The notes under the pieces were generated by a model. The model worked only from the letters and a program-made list of their open reading frames with translations. It was not told the DNA's origin and ran no database searches. 64,000 nucleotides of DNA from an uncultured Prevotellaceae bacterium (GTDB lineage Bacteria > Bacteroidota > Bacteroidia > Bacteroidales > Bacteroidaceae). Shown here in pieces: positions 24,320-32,820 of the stretch (its first letter is position 1; each line of letters starts with the position of its first letter). Location of the stretch: contig ONOG01000020.1 of the NCBI GenBank assembly GCA_900319385.1, positions 40,675 to 104,674 on the forward strand. The letters run 5' to 3'. Both the position numbers and the translations under genes were made by a program.

Positions 24320-25819
24320 ATGAGCACTAAATCTGCCTATCGAAACATCGTCAAAAGCACCGCCGTGTTTGGCAGTGCCCAGATGGTGAATGTGCTCATC
24401 AATCTGCTGCGAGGCAAACTCGTGGCTGTCTTCCTCGGCTCGGTCGGCATCGGTATCAACACCCTGCTCAGCAATGCCGCCAGCACTGTCCAGGAATTTG
24501 CCATGCTCGGCATCAACACCATCTCGGTGCGCAACATATCGTCGGCCAAGGAAGCCGGCAACAAAGCCGTCCTGCAATACACAATCCAGCTGGTGCGCAA
24601 ACTGATGTTGCTCGCCGCCATGGTCGGACTGCTGCTGATGCTCGTCGCCTCACCTTTGCTATCGCGCTTTTCCTTCGGCGAATCCATCAGCACACGACTC
24701 TTCCTGCTGCTTGCCGTCGTCGTCTTTCTCAACATTCTCGGTATCGGCGAATACATCATCCTGCAAGGTATGCGGCGCTATCGTCTGCTCGCCCTTGCCT
24801 CCATTACCACCCCCTTGTTCAGCCTGCTTATCGGCGTACCCATCTATTGGCTGATGGGCATCCGAGGCATCCTGCCCGCTATGCTCGCCGTGTCGTTCCT
24901 CTATTTCGTCATCGTCCACTATCTGGCTCGTCGCTATGCCACGCTCGACGTCCCCACACCCCACATCACTCTCCGCCAAGCGTGGACCGAAGGACGTTCC
25001 ATCATCAAGCTGGGCAGCATCATGATGGCAGCAAGCCTGCTCGGAATGCTGACCACCTACTCCATCTCCGCCTTCATCAGCAACACTGGTTCGCTCTCCG
25101 ATGTCGGCCTCTACCAAGCCGCAAATTCTATCACGATGCAATACATCGGCATGGTGTTCGCAGCCATGGCTGCTGACTACTATCCCCACCTGGCTGGCAA
25201 GATAGAGCACAACACCAGCGACGCCTTCCGTCTTGTGAATCAGCAGATTGAGATCGTCCAACTCATCATCGTACCCCTCACCCTCTTTGTCATCATCCTG
25301 GCACCCCTTATCATCCAGATTTTGTTGACCGACGAATTCTCCCCCATCTGCCAGATTATTCGTTTCATGGCAGTGGCAGGCGTCCTTCGCGCATTCTGTT
25401 TCCCGATGGACTATATTGCACTCGCTAAAGGCGACATGAAGTATTTCTTCTGGTTTGAAGGCGTTGCCAACAACCTGAAAAACCTGATTATCATCATCAT
25501 CTTCTATCACCTTTACGGTTTACAAGGACTCGGATACGCCGCTCTCATCACATCAGTCATAGACATCGTTGCCAGCACGACACTCGTTCACTGGCGCTAC
25601 GGATTTACACTCTCGCAAACCACTGTCCATCTCGTTCTTTTTCTTCTCCTGATAGTGATCCTGTGTTTTTTAGCCACCTTCCTTCCAGTTTCACCCTGGG
25701 TGTACGCACTCGAAGCATTGCTGGCAATATTCGGAAGCTGGTACTGCTATCGGCAGCTCGACCGCCGCATCGACATTCGCAATCTCTTCCATTCAGCATT
25801 ACATCGGAAGAAAGCTTAG
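24320..25819 (+). CDS. Polysaccharide/O-antigen flippase (Wzx/MATE-like)
   Basis: 499 residues, mostly hydrophobic, with about 12-14 predicted membrane helices. The N-terminus YRNIVKSTAVFGSAQMVNVL and GIGINTLLSNAASTVQEFA resemble Wzx-type exporters that flip undecaprenyl-linked sugars. It ends with TAG followed by a bidirectional terminator. Last gene of the DUF4494-yggS-crp-GT2-flippase run. Confidence 0.88.
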   Translation: MSTKSAYRNIVKSTAVFGSAQMVNVLINLLRGKLVAVFLGSVGIGINTLLSNAASTVQEFAMLGINTISVRNISSAKEAGNKAVLQYTIQLVRKLMLLAAMVGLLLMLVASPLLSRFSFGESISTRLFLLLAVVVFLNILGIGEYIILQGMRRYRLLALASITTPLFSLLIGVPIYWLMGIRGILPAMLAVSFLYFVIVHYLARRYATLDVPTPHITLRQAWTEGRSIIKLGSIMMAASLLGMLTTYSISAFISNTGSLSDVGLYQAANSITMQYIGMVFAAMAADYYPHLAGKIEHNTSDAFRLVNQQIEIVQLIIVPLTLFVIILAPLIIQILLTDEFSPICQIIRFMAVAGVLRAFCFPMDYIALAKGDMKYFFWFEGVANNLKNLIIIIIFYHLYGLQGLGYAALITSVIDIVASTTLVHWRYGFTLSQTTVHLVLFLLLIVILCFLATFLPVSPWVYALEALLAIFGSWYCYRQLDRRIDIRNLFHSALHRKKA

Positions 25820-25840
25820 AAATCATACGCACATATACAA

Positions 25841-25880
25841 AAAAAGACTTCCAACAAAACGTTGGAAGTCTCTTTCTTTA
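25841..25880. terminator. Bidirectional terminator between the flippase and tRNA-Gln
   Basis: Perfect 11-bp stem (25845-25855 with 25861-25871), A-tract on one side and T-rich tail on the other, so it can stop transcripts from both sides. Confidence 0.85.
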
Positions 25881-25881
25881 G

Positions 25882-25953
25882 TTGGGATACAAGGACTCGA
25901 ACCTTGAATAACAGGACCAGAATCTGTTGTGTTGCCAATTACACCATATCCCA
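25882..25953 (-). tRNA. tRNA-Gln (anticodon CTG)
   Basis: The minus-strand cloverleaf has acceptor TGGGATA/TATCCCA, D arm TGGTGTAATTGGCA, anticodon loop TTCTGGT and T arm CAAGG-TTCGAGT-CCTTG. The base pair closing the anticodon loop is A-C. CCA is not encoded. Confidence 0.9.
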
Positions 25954-26008
25954 ATCTTTCTGGGCATCTCAGCGGGCAGCGCCCCTGCCTCTCTTCCGAA
26001 ATGCGGTG

Positions 26009-26016
26009 CAAAGGTA
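26009..26016 (-). promoter_or_regulatory. -7 box TACCTTTG for tRNA-Gln
   Basis: The minus strand reads GTCGTACCTTTGC, the same core as in front of tRNA-Lys and tRNA-Cys, 56 bases before the tRNA. Confidence 0.65.
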
Positions 26017-26100
26017 CGACAAAAAATCAAAACAGAAAAACGATTTCCGAAAAATTTTAGGAAAATCACGAAAAAATATGATTATACGGGAAAAAAGGCG

Positions 26101-26108
26101 TAAATTTG
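26101..26108 (+). promoter_or_regulatory. -7 box TAAATTTG for the surE-lpxB operon
   Basis: Lies 26 bases before the surE start. Confidence 0.6.
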
Positions 26109-26134
26109 CAGAGTAAATAGATGAAAAAAGCCTT

Positions 26135-26890
26135 ATGAGACCCCTGATTCTGCTCTCGAACGACGATGGTTATGCCGCAGCAGGCATCCGCCAACTGGCC
26201 GACATGGTGACCGATATGGGTGACGTGCTGGTCGTGGCTCCCGACGGAGGACGTTCCGGATGCTCCATGTCGTTCACCAGCAGTGTACCACTCAGTCTTC
26301 GAAAAATCAGTGGCGGTTATGGTCTACCCCATACCGAGGTGTATGCCTGTTCCGGCACACCCTGCGACTGCATCAAGATGGCGATGCACGAAGTGCTTGG
26401 CGGTCGGCGTCCCGATATCGTTCTGGCTGGCATCAACCACGGTGACAATGCAGCGGTGAACCTTCACTACTCGGGCACGATGGCTGTGGCAATAGAAGGA
26501 ACATTGAAGGGAGTGCCATCAGTGGCATTTTCGAGTCGGAAGATTGAGGCCCAGGCCGATTTCAGTGCCTTGCGGCCCACAGTACGTCGCATCGTGCAGA
26601 AAGTGATGAGCCAGGGACTGCCCAAAGGGGTGTGTCTCAACGTCAACTATCCTGACGCCGAATCCTTTCAAGGCATCCGAAGCTGTCGGATGGACATGGG
26701 CGACTGGGTGAACGAACTGGAGCGGCGCATCGACCCTCGCGGCCGTACCTACTACTGGGTGACGGGCTCTTACGAGAGCCATAACGGCCACGACCCTGCG
26801 ACCGACACTTGGGCACTCGACCATGGCTATATCGCCATCACCCCCATCCAGATAGACATGACGGCACACGATTTCCAGTTTGAAGTTTGA
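26135..26890 (+). CDS. surE: 5'/3'-nucleotidase SurE
   Basis: Metal-dependent nucleoside monophosphatase. 251 residues. The N-terminus ILLSNDDGYAAAGIRQL holds the metal-binding Asp10 and Asp11; SGCSMSFTSSVPL carries the catalytic-site serine; GINHGDNAAVNLHYSGT near 107 completes the site. The stop is directly followed by the lpxB ATG, a pairing common in Bacteroidales. Confidence 0.95.
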   Translation: MRPLILLSNDDGYAAAGIRQLADMVTDMGDVLVVAPDGGRSGCSMSFTSSVPLSLRKISGGYGLPHTEVYACSGTPCDCIKMAMHEVLGGRRPDIVLAGINHGDNAAVNLHYSGTMAVAIEGTLKGVPSVAFSSRKIEAQADFSALRPTVRRIVQKVMSQGLPKGVCLNVNYPDAESFQGIRSCRMDMGDWVNELERRIDPRGRTYYWVTGSYESHNGHDPATDTWALDHGYIAITPIQIDMTAHDFQFEV

Positions 26891-28015
26891 ATGAAATACT
26901 ATCTCATTGTCGGAGAAGCATCCGGTGACCTGCACGCCTCGAACCTGATGAAGGCCTTGCTGCAGAACGACCCTGCAGCACAGTTCCGCTACTATGGTGG
27001 CGAAAAGATGCAGCAGGTGGGCGGCACGTTAGTGAAGCACTACCGCGATTTGGCCTATATGGGGTTTATCCCTGTGTTGATGCATTTGCCCACGATACTG
27101 AGCAACATGCGCCGTTGCAAGCAGGACATTGTGGCGTGGCAACCCGACGTGCTCATCCTCGTTGATTATCCAGGCTTCAACCTCAACATTGCTGAATACA
27201 TCCACAGCCACACACAGATTCCGGTCTATTATTACATTGCGCCAAAAATATGGGCTTGGAAGGAACACCGCATTAAGAACATTCGTCGCGACATCGACGC
27301 ACTCTTTTCCATCCTGCCCTTCGAGGTCGAGTTTTTCGAACAGAAACACCACTATCCCATCCATTACGTGGGAAATCCGTGTGTCGATGCAATCGAAGAA
27401 TTTCAAAAAGAGAAAAGCCCTGAAGCTCAGACAGACAAACAGCCATCAATCGCCCTACTGGCTGGCAGCCGTCGACAGGAAATCAAGGATAACCTGCGCA
27501 CGATGGTGCTTGCCGCATCCCAGTTCAGCGACTATCGACTCGTCGTCGCCGCTGCACCCAACATCGATGCAGACTATTATCACCGATACATCCCTAAGGA
27601 TATCAAAGTGGAACTGGTGTGGGGACAGACCTACGATGTAGTGTCAAAAGCCTCGGCAGCCCTTGTCACCTCGGGCACTGCTACGCTCGAAGCAGCAATT
27701 CTCCGTACTCCGCAGGTGGTGTGTTACTATGCTCCGCTCGGCTGGCTCATCCGACGTCTGCGCCGACTTTTGCTGAAGGTGAAGTATATCTCGCTCGTCA
27801 ATCTCGTGGTTGACCGTGAAATAGTGCGTGAGTTGGTAGCAGACGAGATGAATACAGAACGTCTGACCCAAGAACTGGCTGACATCCTGCCAGGAGGTTC
27901 ACGCCGCCAGCAGATGCTGACCGACTACGAAGAAATGAACAGACGTCTCGGACCTTCAGGTGCCTCAGTACGTGCTGCCAAAGGCATTATACAAGAATTA
28001 AAAATTAATAATTAA
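26891..28015 (+). CDS. lpxB: Lipid-A-disaccharide synthase LpxB
   Basis: Joins UDP-2,3-diacylglucosamine and lipid X in lipid A synthesis at the inner membrane. 374 residues, GT19 type: YLIVGEASGDLHASNLMKAL at the start, YYYIAPKIWAWKEHR near 115 and LLAGSRRQEIKDNL near 191 are family signatures. It shows the cell is Gram-negative with LPS. It is followed 21 bp later by a small gene and rsmA. Confidence 0.95.
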   Translation: MKYYLIVGEASGDLHASNLMKALLQNDPAAQFRYYGGEKMQQVGGTLVKHYRDLAYMGFIPVLMHLPTILSNMRRCKQDIVAWQPDVLILVDYPGFNLNIAEYIHSHTQIPVYYYIAPKIWAWKEHRIKNIRRDIDALFSILPFEVEFFEQKHHYPIHYVGNPCVDAIEEFQKEKSPEAQTDKQPSIALLAGSRRQEIKDNLRTMVLAASQFSDYRLVVAAAPNIDADYYHRYIPKDIKVELVWGQTYDVVSKASAALVTSGTATLEAAILRTPQVVCYYAPLGWLIRRLRRLLLKVKYISLVNLVVDREIVRELVADEMNTERLTQELADILPGGSRRQQMLTDYEEMNRRLGPSGASVRAAKGIIQELKINN

Positions 28016-28036
28016 CAGCTTTCAACTATAAACTAT

Positions 28037-28270
28037 ATGTTCAAAACGTCATACAACGAAGAAGAAGCCAATGAGCTGCTCGCTTGGATTGACAGCAATC
28101 CGACTGGCGAAATGGATCTTGGCGAGGGCATTTACATCAAGGATATTGCCTACTTCTGCAAACAGATGCGTGCCATCGTTCAGAATCGCCACAAAAACCC
28201 TGCCTTTGCGGGACAGATGGAAGTGCTTGTCCGTCTGAAAGAAGCTTACGAAAAGAAGAATGAAAAGTGA
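28037..28270 (+). CDS. Small conserved-looking protein of unknown function
   Basis: 77 residues, acidic at the start and basic at the end (MFKTSYNEEEANELLAWIDS, KEAYEKKNEK), helical throughout, no signal peptide. It overlaps the rsmA start by 11 bp and follows lpxB by 21 bp, so it is placed to be coupled to rsmA. I do not recognise the family. The antisense frame is equally long but has no such context. Confidence 0.75.
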   Translation: MFKTSYNEEEANELLAWIDSNPTGEMDLGEGIYIKDIAYFCKQMRAIVQNRHKNPAFAGQMEVLVRLKEAYEKKNEK

Positions 28271-29063
28271 CGTTCGCCCCAAAAAGTTTCTCGGTCAGCA
28301 TTTCCTGACCGACATGAGCATCGCCCAGCGCATTGCCGACACCGTCGATGCGTGCCCCGACTTGCCCGTCTTAGAAGTAGGTCCAGGCACAGGCGTACTG
28401 ACTCAGTTCCTGATGCAAAAGGAGCGCGAACTGAAAGTGGTCGAAATCGACCGCGAATCGGTGCCATATCTGAAGGAGCACTTCCCCACCCTCGCCTCGC
28501 AGGTGATTGAAGCAGACTTTCTCACGACCGACCTCCACGCCCTGTTCGACGGCCGCCCGTTCGTGCTCACCGGCAACTATCCCTACAACATCTCGAGCCA
28601 GATTTTTTTCCGCTTGTTGGAACACCGCGACCTGATTCCCTGCTGTACGGGGATGATTCAGAAGGAAGTCGCCGAACGTCTTGCAGCAGCACCAGGCAGC
28701 AAGGCATACGGCGTGCTCAGTGTACTGGTACAGGCTTGGTACGATGTAGATTATCTGTTCACCGTCAGTGAAACCGTCTTCAATCCCCCGCCCAAGGTCA
28801 AGAGTGCTGTGGTTCGGCTAACACGCAACAAGCGGGAAAACCTGGGATGCGACGAGCAACTGTTTCGCCGCATCGTCAAAACCGTGTTCACCATGCGCCG
28901 CAAGATGATGCGCAACGGCATGAAGCAACTGCTGGGCGCTGGCCATCCCATGCTCACCGACCCATTCTTTAACCGTCGCCCTGAGCAAGTGCCGGTCGAG
29001 GAATTTATCCAACTGACTAACAACTTGACTAATAACGGCCTCACACGCTCCCTCCAATGTTGA
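28260..29063 (+). CDS. rsmA: 16S rRNA dimethyladenosine transferase RsmA (KsgA)
   Basis: Dimethylates two adjacent adenosines near the 3' end of 16S rRNA using SAM. 267 residues. KKFLGQHFLTD at the start, LEVGPGTGVLTQFL near 39 (SAM site), GNYPYNISSQIFF near 104 (the NLPY-type catalytic motif; NYPY is the Bacteroidetes form). Confidence 0.96.
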   Translation: MKSDVRPKKFLGQHFLTDMSIAQRIADTVDACPDLPVLEVGPGTGVLTQFLMQKERELKVVEIDRESVPYLKEHFPTLASQVIEADFLTTDLHALFDGRPFVLTGNYPYNISSQIFFRLLEHRDLIPCCTGMIQKEVAERLAAAPGSKAYGVLSVLVQAWYDVDYLFTVSETVFNPPPKVKSAVVRLTRNKRENLGCDEQLFRRIVKTVFTMRRKMMRNGMKQLLGAGHPMLTDPFFNRRPEQVPVEEFIQLTNNLTNNGLTRSLQC

Positions 29064-29094
29064 AGTCAACGCTCGACGAATAAGCTTTAATTTC

Positions 29095-30114
29095 ATGAAA
29101 CGTATTCTCCGCATAGCATTTCCACTGCTGCTCGGCTGCGCCATCCTCTGGTGGATGTATCGAGAGTTCGACTTCAGTCGAGTTCGCGATGTCCTGTTCG
29201 ACGATATGTCGTGGGGATGGATGCTCCTGTCCCTCGTGCCAGGGGCTTTGGCGATGATATTGCGCGGCCTGCGCTGGGTTCAGACACTCGAACCCCTCGA
29301 CGAACATCCCCGCCGCAGCACCTGCATCCACGCCATCTTTCTCTCCTACATGACCAGCCTCGTCGTTCCCCGACTGGGCGAAGTGTCGCGCTGCGGTGTG
29401 CTCAAACGCTACGATGGAGTGAGTTTTTCAAAAGCCATCGGCACCGTTGTCACTGAGCGCATTGTCGATAGCTTGTTGCTGCTGCTGATCACCAGCCTCG
29501 TTTTCCTTACGCAGATACCCATCTTTATGGGTTTCTTCCACCGCACCGGCACAAACATCGGCGCTTGGCTCAACACGTTCACACCCACCGGATGGTTCGT
29601 CACCCTCTCCCTCCTGCTCATCACCCTCATCTTTGTCTGGTTGCTGCTGCGACGCTTCGGTGTCGGTGGAACACTGTCGAAAATGATAAGCGACGTGAAA
29701 GACGGTATGTTCTCGCTGCGCGACGTTCGCAACCTGCCTCTCTTCACGGTTTACACCCTCGGCATTTGGGTCTGCTACTTTCTCCATTTCTATCTCACCT
29801 TCTTCGCTTTCACAGCCACCTCCCATCTCGGTATCACTGCAGGACTCGTCGCCTTCATCGCCTGCACACTGGCCGTCGTCGTTCCCACACCCAACGGCAT
29901 GGGTTCGTTCCATTTCGCCGTTAAGACCATCCTCGTGCTCTACGGAGTAGAGACCACCATGGCCGAAAGTTTCGTCCTCATTGTACATGCCTTCCAGACA
30001 CTGCTCATCCCTCTGCTTGGCATCTACAGCATGCTGGCGCTGAGCCATCGCAAGCCTGCCACCACTCCCACTAATCCGCAGTGCACAGGCAGCGACACCG
30101 CAGTGCACAACTAA
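29095..30114 (+). CDS. Lysylphosphatidylglycerol synthase TM-region (UPF0104) membrane protein
   Basis: 339 residues with about eight membrane helices, of the flippase-like family related to the MprF membrane domain; substrate unknown. PRLGEVSRCGVLKRYDGVSF (about 85) and the TPNGMGSFHFA region (about 264) are conserved in the family. The last 15 residues (NPQCTGSDTAVHN) are encoded by the first two units of GTGCAC array 3 and the stop lies inside that array, so the original C-terminus was probably different. Confidence 0.86.
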   Translation: MKRILRIAFPLLLGCAILWWMYREFDFSRVRDVLFDDMSWGWMLLSLVPGALAMILRGLRWVQTLEPLDEHPRRSTCIHAIFLSYMTSLVVPRLGEVSRCGVLKRYDGVSFSKAIGTVVTERIVDSLLLLLITSLVFLTQIPIFMGFFHRTGTNIGAWLNTFTPTGWFVTLSLLLITLIFVWLLLRRFGVGGTLSKMISDVKDGMFSLRDVRNLPLFTVYTLGIWVCYFLHFYLTFFAFTATSHLGITAGLVAFIACTLAVVVPTPNGMGSFHFAVKTILVLYGVETTMAESFVLIVHAFQTLLIPLLGIYSMLALSHRKPATTPTNPQCTGSDTAVHN

Positions 30115-30219
30115 ATGCACCGCAGTGCACAACTAAACTACACCGCAGTGCACTGGAAATATATCCGCAGTGCACTGGAAATTTCACAACTGTGCACTGA
30201 AAATTGCATCGCTGTGAGA
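30081..30219. repeat. 22/23-bp phased GTGCAC array 3
   Basis: Hexamers start at 30081, 30103, 30125, 30148, 30170 and 30192, with a decayed GTGAGA at 30214; steps 22, 22, 23, 22, 22, 22. Units begin CCGCAGTGCACA or CCGCAGTGCACTGG, the reverse orientation to arrays 2 and 4. It overlaps the 3' end of the upstream gene. Confidence 0.9.
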
Positions 30220-30256
30220 ATTCAATAAACCATAAAGCCGACTTTAGGCAACACAA

Positions 30257-30298
30257 AATCCCATGCAAGGACAGAACGCCTTGCATGGGATTCTTTTG
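30257..30298. terminator. Terminator of the ilv operon, probably bidirectional
   Basis: Perfect 14-bp stem (30257-30270 with 30279-30292), T-rich on both outer sides, just beyond the ilvC stop. Confidence 0.85.
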
Positions 30299-30318
30299 TC
30301 GGAATAGGATGAGGGAAA

Positions 30319-31362
30319 TCAGTCGTTCTCAGGACGCAGGCGACGTACAACTTCGCCTGTACGCCACATTTCGCTGTCGTGCAGTGCCTTCAGTTCGGCT
30401 TCGAGACCTACACGATAGTCGGGCTTCGAGTTGGCATCGATGCTGATCTGTGCCTCTTGACCGGTGACAACGCTATGGTACAACTTCTCCACAACGGGCT
30501 TGATGGCATCGTGGAACGGACCCATCCAGTCGAGGGCACCACGCTGCGCTGTGGTCGAGCAGTTGGCGTACATCCAGTCCATACCATTCTTGGCAAACAG
30601 CGGCATGAGCGACTGCGTGAGTTCCTCAACCGTTTCATTGAATGCTTCGGAGGGTGTGTGTCCGTTCTCGCGGAGCACTTCGTACTGTGCCAGCAGCAGT
30701 CCCTGGATGGCACCCATCAGCGAACCGCGTTCGCCAGTCAGGTCACTCGTTGCCTCACGCTTGAAGGTCGTCTCGAACAGGTAGCCGCTGCCGATACCGA
30801 TACCGAAGGCGAGCACTTTCTCAGTAGCGTGTCCGCTGGCGTCCTGATAGACGGCGTAGGATGAGTTCAGGCCACGGCCTTCGAGGAACATCGTGCGGAG
30901 ACTGGTACCACTGCCCTTCGGAGCAACCATGATGACGTCGATGTCCTTGGGAGGTACGACGCCTGTGCGGTCGTTCCAGGTGATGGCGAAACCATGACTG
31001 AAGTAGAGAGTCTTGCCTGCTGTGAGGTAGGGCTTAATCTTGGGCCAGAGCTGCATTTGGGCTGCGTCGCTGAGGAGCATGCAGACGATGGTACCGCGCT
31101 CAGCAGCTTCTTCGAGTGAGAAGAGCGTTTCGCCTGGTTTCCAACCGTCGGCAACAGCCTTGTCGTAGGTCTTGCCTGGACGCTGACCGACAATGACATT
31201 GAAACCGTTGTCGCGGAGATTGCATGCCTGACCAGGACCTTGAACACCGTAACCAAGTACGGCGATGGTTTCGTTTTTCAACACTTCGCGAGCTTTCTCG
31301 AGAGGAAACTCTTCACGGGTCATCACCTCTTCGATGACTCCGCCAAAATTCATTTTAGCCAT
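30319..31362 (-). CDS. ilvC: Ketol-acid reductoisomerase IlvC
   Basis: NADPH-dependent second step of valine and isoleucine synthesis. 347 residues. The Rossmann motif AVLGYGVQGPGQACNLRDNG (about 34-53) is followed by VGQRPGKTYDKA, the cofactor-specificity loop; MVAPKGSG is near 147. The C-terminal knotted domain carries the metal-binding acidic residues (ERGSLMGAIQGLL; ETVEELTQSLMP). Last gene of the ilv operon. Confidence 0.95.
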   Translation of the reverse strand: MAKMNFGGVIEEVMTREEFPLEKAREVLKNETIAVLGYGVQGPGQACNLRDNGFNVIVGQRPGKTYDKAVADGWKPGETLFSLEEAAERGTIVCMLLSDAAQMQLWPKIKPYLTAGKTLYFSHGFAITWNDRTGVVPPKDIDVIMVAPKGSGTSLRTMFLEGRGLNSSYAVYQDASGHATEKVLAFGIGIGSGYLFETTFKREATSDLTGERGSLMGAIQGLLLAQYEVLRENGHTPSEAFNETVEELTQSLMPLFAKNGMDWMYANCSTTAQRGALDWMGPFHDAIKPVVEKLYHSVVTGQEAQISIDANSKPDYRVGLEAELKALHDSEMWRTGEVVRRLRPEND

Positions 31363-31388
31363 AACTATAATAAATTAAAAAATAAAAA

Positions 31389-32159
31389 TTAAAAGTTTAA
31401 AAGCGCACGAACAACGGGAGTTCCGCGGTCGCCGCCTGGTATGAAATCCTTGCGTACTTCGACTTCGTAGGTCGTGTCGCTGACTTTGCGACGGAAGAAG
31501 GACAGGAGATCGCCGAAGCGACTTTCGGCCATATAGGCAATCTCCAGTCGATGAAGGTTGCTGGCGTCGGCATAGCAGTCCATCGGAAAGAGATCCATGA
31601 TATGCTCAATGTACTTGATGCTGTTCACGTGTCCGTTCATGTCGATGTCGCTATACTTGGCGTGGTGTGCCTTGACAAAATCCTCGTCGTGCAGAGGTTT
31701 CACTCGTCCTTGCGGATCAATGGGACATGGCTCCTGAGGGGCAAGAAAGTGCTGGAACACTTCGCCTTCCATCTGTTCGAGCTGGGCGGGCTGGCGCGAT
31801 TCGTAGTCAATCATCGCCCAGATGCTACGGGCGTAGCCGAAAGTGCGTCCGTCAGTCCCTTTCACGGCGAAGTTACGGTTGGTGAACAGTCGGTAGATGC
31901 TTTCTATCCATGTGCTCACCGCTATTTCGTCGTACACCTGCGGCATCTCTGGCATCTCGATGGCCAATCGTGAGAGTACCCAGGTGTAGCGCTTGCCGTT
32001 CAGGTCCATCATGCCGAAACCACGTGCCTTGGCATGGTTCTCTGCTGCATTAAGCAGAGCCTTACCCAACGACGACCAGCTCCAACGACGCTGATGGTCG
32101 GTGTTGAAGGGATCGACCACCATCGTAGTCGTATCTATCTTGCGGTCTGTCATGATCAA
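31389..32159 (-). CDS. Acyl-ACP thioesterase (FatA/FatB-like)
   Basis: Releases fatty acids from acyl carrier protein. 256 residues forming two hot-dog folds. The first half (WSSLGKALLNAAENHAKARG, near 26) contains the helix of fold one; the second has YSDIDMNGHVNSIKYIEHIM (about 178-197), with the conserved Asp-x-Asn-His-Val-Asn catalytic stretch. It sits between ilvN and ilvC, a recurrent arrangement in Bacteroidales; the link with branched-chain synthesis may be supply of branched acyl primers (inference). ATG 32153 is an alternative start. Confidence 0.9.
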   Translation of the reverse strand: MIMTDRKIDTTTMVVDPFNTDHQRRWSWSSLGKALLNAAENHAKARGFGMMDLNGKRYTWVLSRLAIEMPEMPQVYDEIAVSTWIESIYRLFTNRNFAVKGTDGRTFGYARSIWAMIDYESRQPAQLEQMEGEVFQHFLAPQEPCPIDPQGRVKPLHDEDFVKAHHAKYSDIDMNGHVNSIKYIEHIMDLFPMDCYADASNLHRLEIAYMAESRFGDLLSFFRRKVSDTTYEVEVRKDFIPGGDRGTPVVRALLNF

Positions 32160-32208
32160 TTAATAATTATGAGCCTTCCAGTTGAAAAATTCAAACTTAA
32201 ACCAGCAA

Positions 32209-32814
32209 TTATAAACAACGTTGGAGTTCCCTCTGTGCCAAATATTCGTCGAGATGTTCCACACGGCTCTTCGTGATGGCGATGCGTCCGCTACGCACAA
32301 ACTGCAGCACAACACCGAGCTTGTTCAGACTTTCGTAGAGCGAGAGAATGTCGCGGGTGATGCCAGTCTTCTCAACGGTGGCATAAGTGGTGTTCACCTC
32401 CACAATCTTGGCATCGTGCAGCCGCACAGCCTTGCTCACCTCGCGGTTCTTGAGCATAAGCGGTGTGGAAATCTTGATGAGCGAGGTTTCAATGATGAAA
32501 AGTTCGTCATCGGTGTAATAGTTAGCCTTGAGCACCTCGATGCGCTTCTCCATCTGCTTGGTGAGCATCTTCGCCATCTGTTCCTCACAGTAGCAGGTGA
32601 TGGTGAACTTATGTACGCCAGGCGTGGACGACGCACTCACATTCAGGCTTTCGATGTTCACCTGCCGACGTGTAAAGACCGCCGTAATCTGACTGAGCAA
32701 ACCTGGGGTATTCTCAGAGTAGATGATGAAGGTGTAGAAAGTGAATTCCGGACAAACTCCATTGGGCTGGTCACACTTGCCACAGGCGGCACAATCTGTA
32801 TTTTGCTTTGCCAT
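32209..32814 (-). CDS. ilvN: Acetolactate synthase small (regulatory) subunit IlvN with Cys-rich extension
   Basis: Regulatory partner of IlvB giving feedback control by valine. 201 residues. The ACT domain starts at about residue 24 (YTFIIYSENTPGLLSQITAV) and NIESLNVSASSTPGVHKFTI is typical. Unusual: the first 22 residues contain DCAACGKCDQPNGVC, with Cys8, 11, 14 and 21 in a C-x2-C-x2-C-x6-C pattern that looks able to bind Zn or Fe-S. Homologues I recall start directly at the ACT domain. It lies 6 bp after ilvB. Confidence 0.92.
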   Translation of the reverse strand: MAKQNTDCAACGKCDQPNGVCPEFTFYTFIIYSENTPGLLSQITAVFTRRQVNIESLNVSASSTPGVHKFTITCYCEEQMAKMLTKQMEKRIEVLKANYYTDDELFIIETSLIKISTPLMLKNREVSKAVRLHDAKIVEVNTTYATVEKTGITRDILSLYESLNKLGVVLQFVRSGRIAITKSRVEHLDEYLAQRELQRCL

Positions 32815-32820
32815 ATAAAC

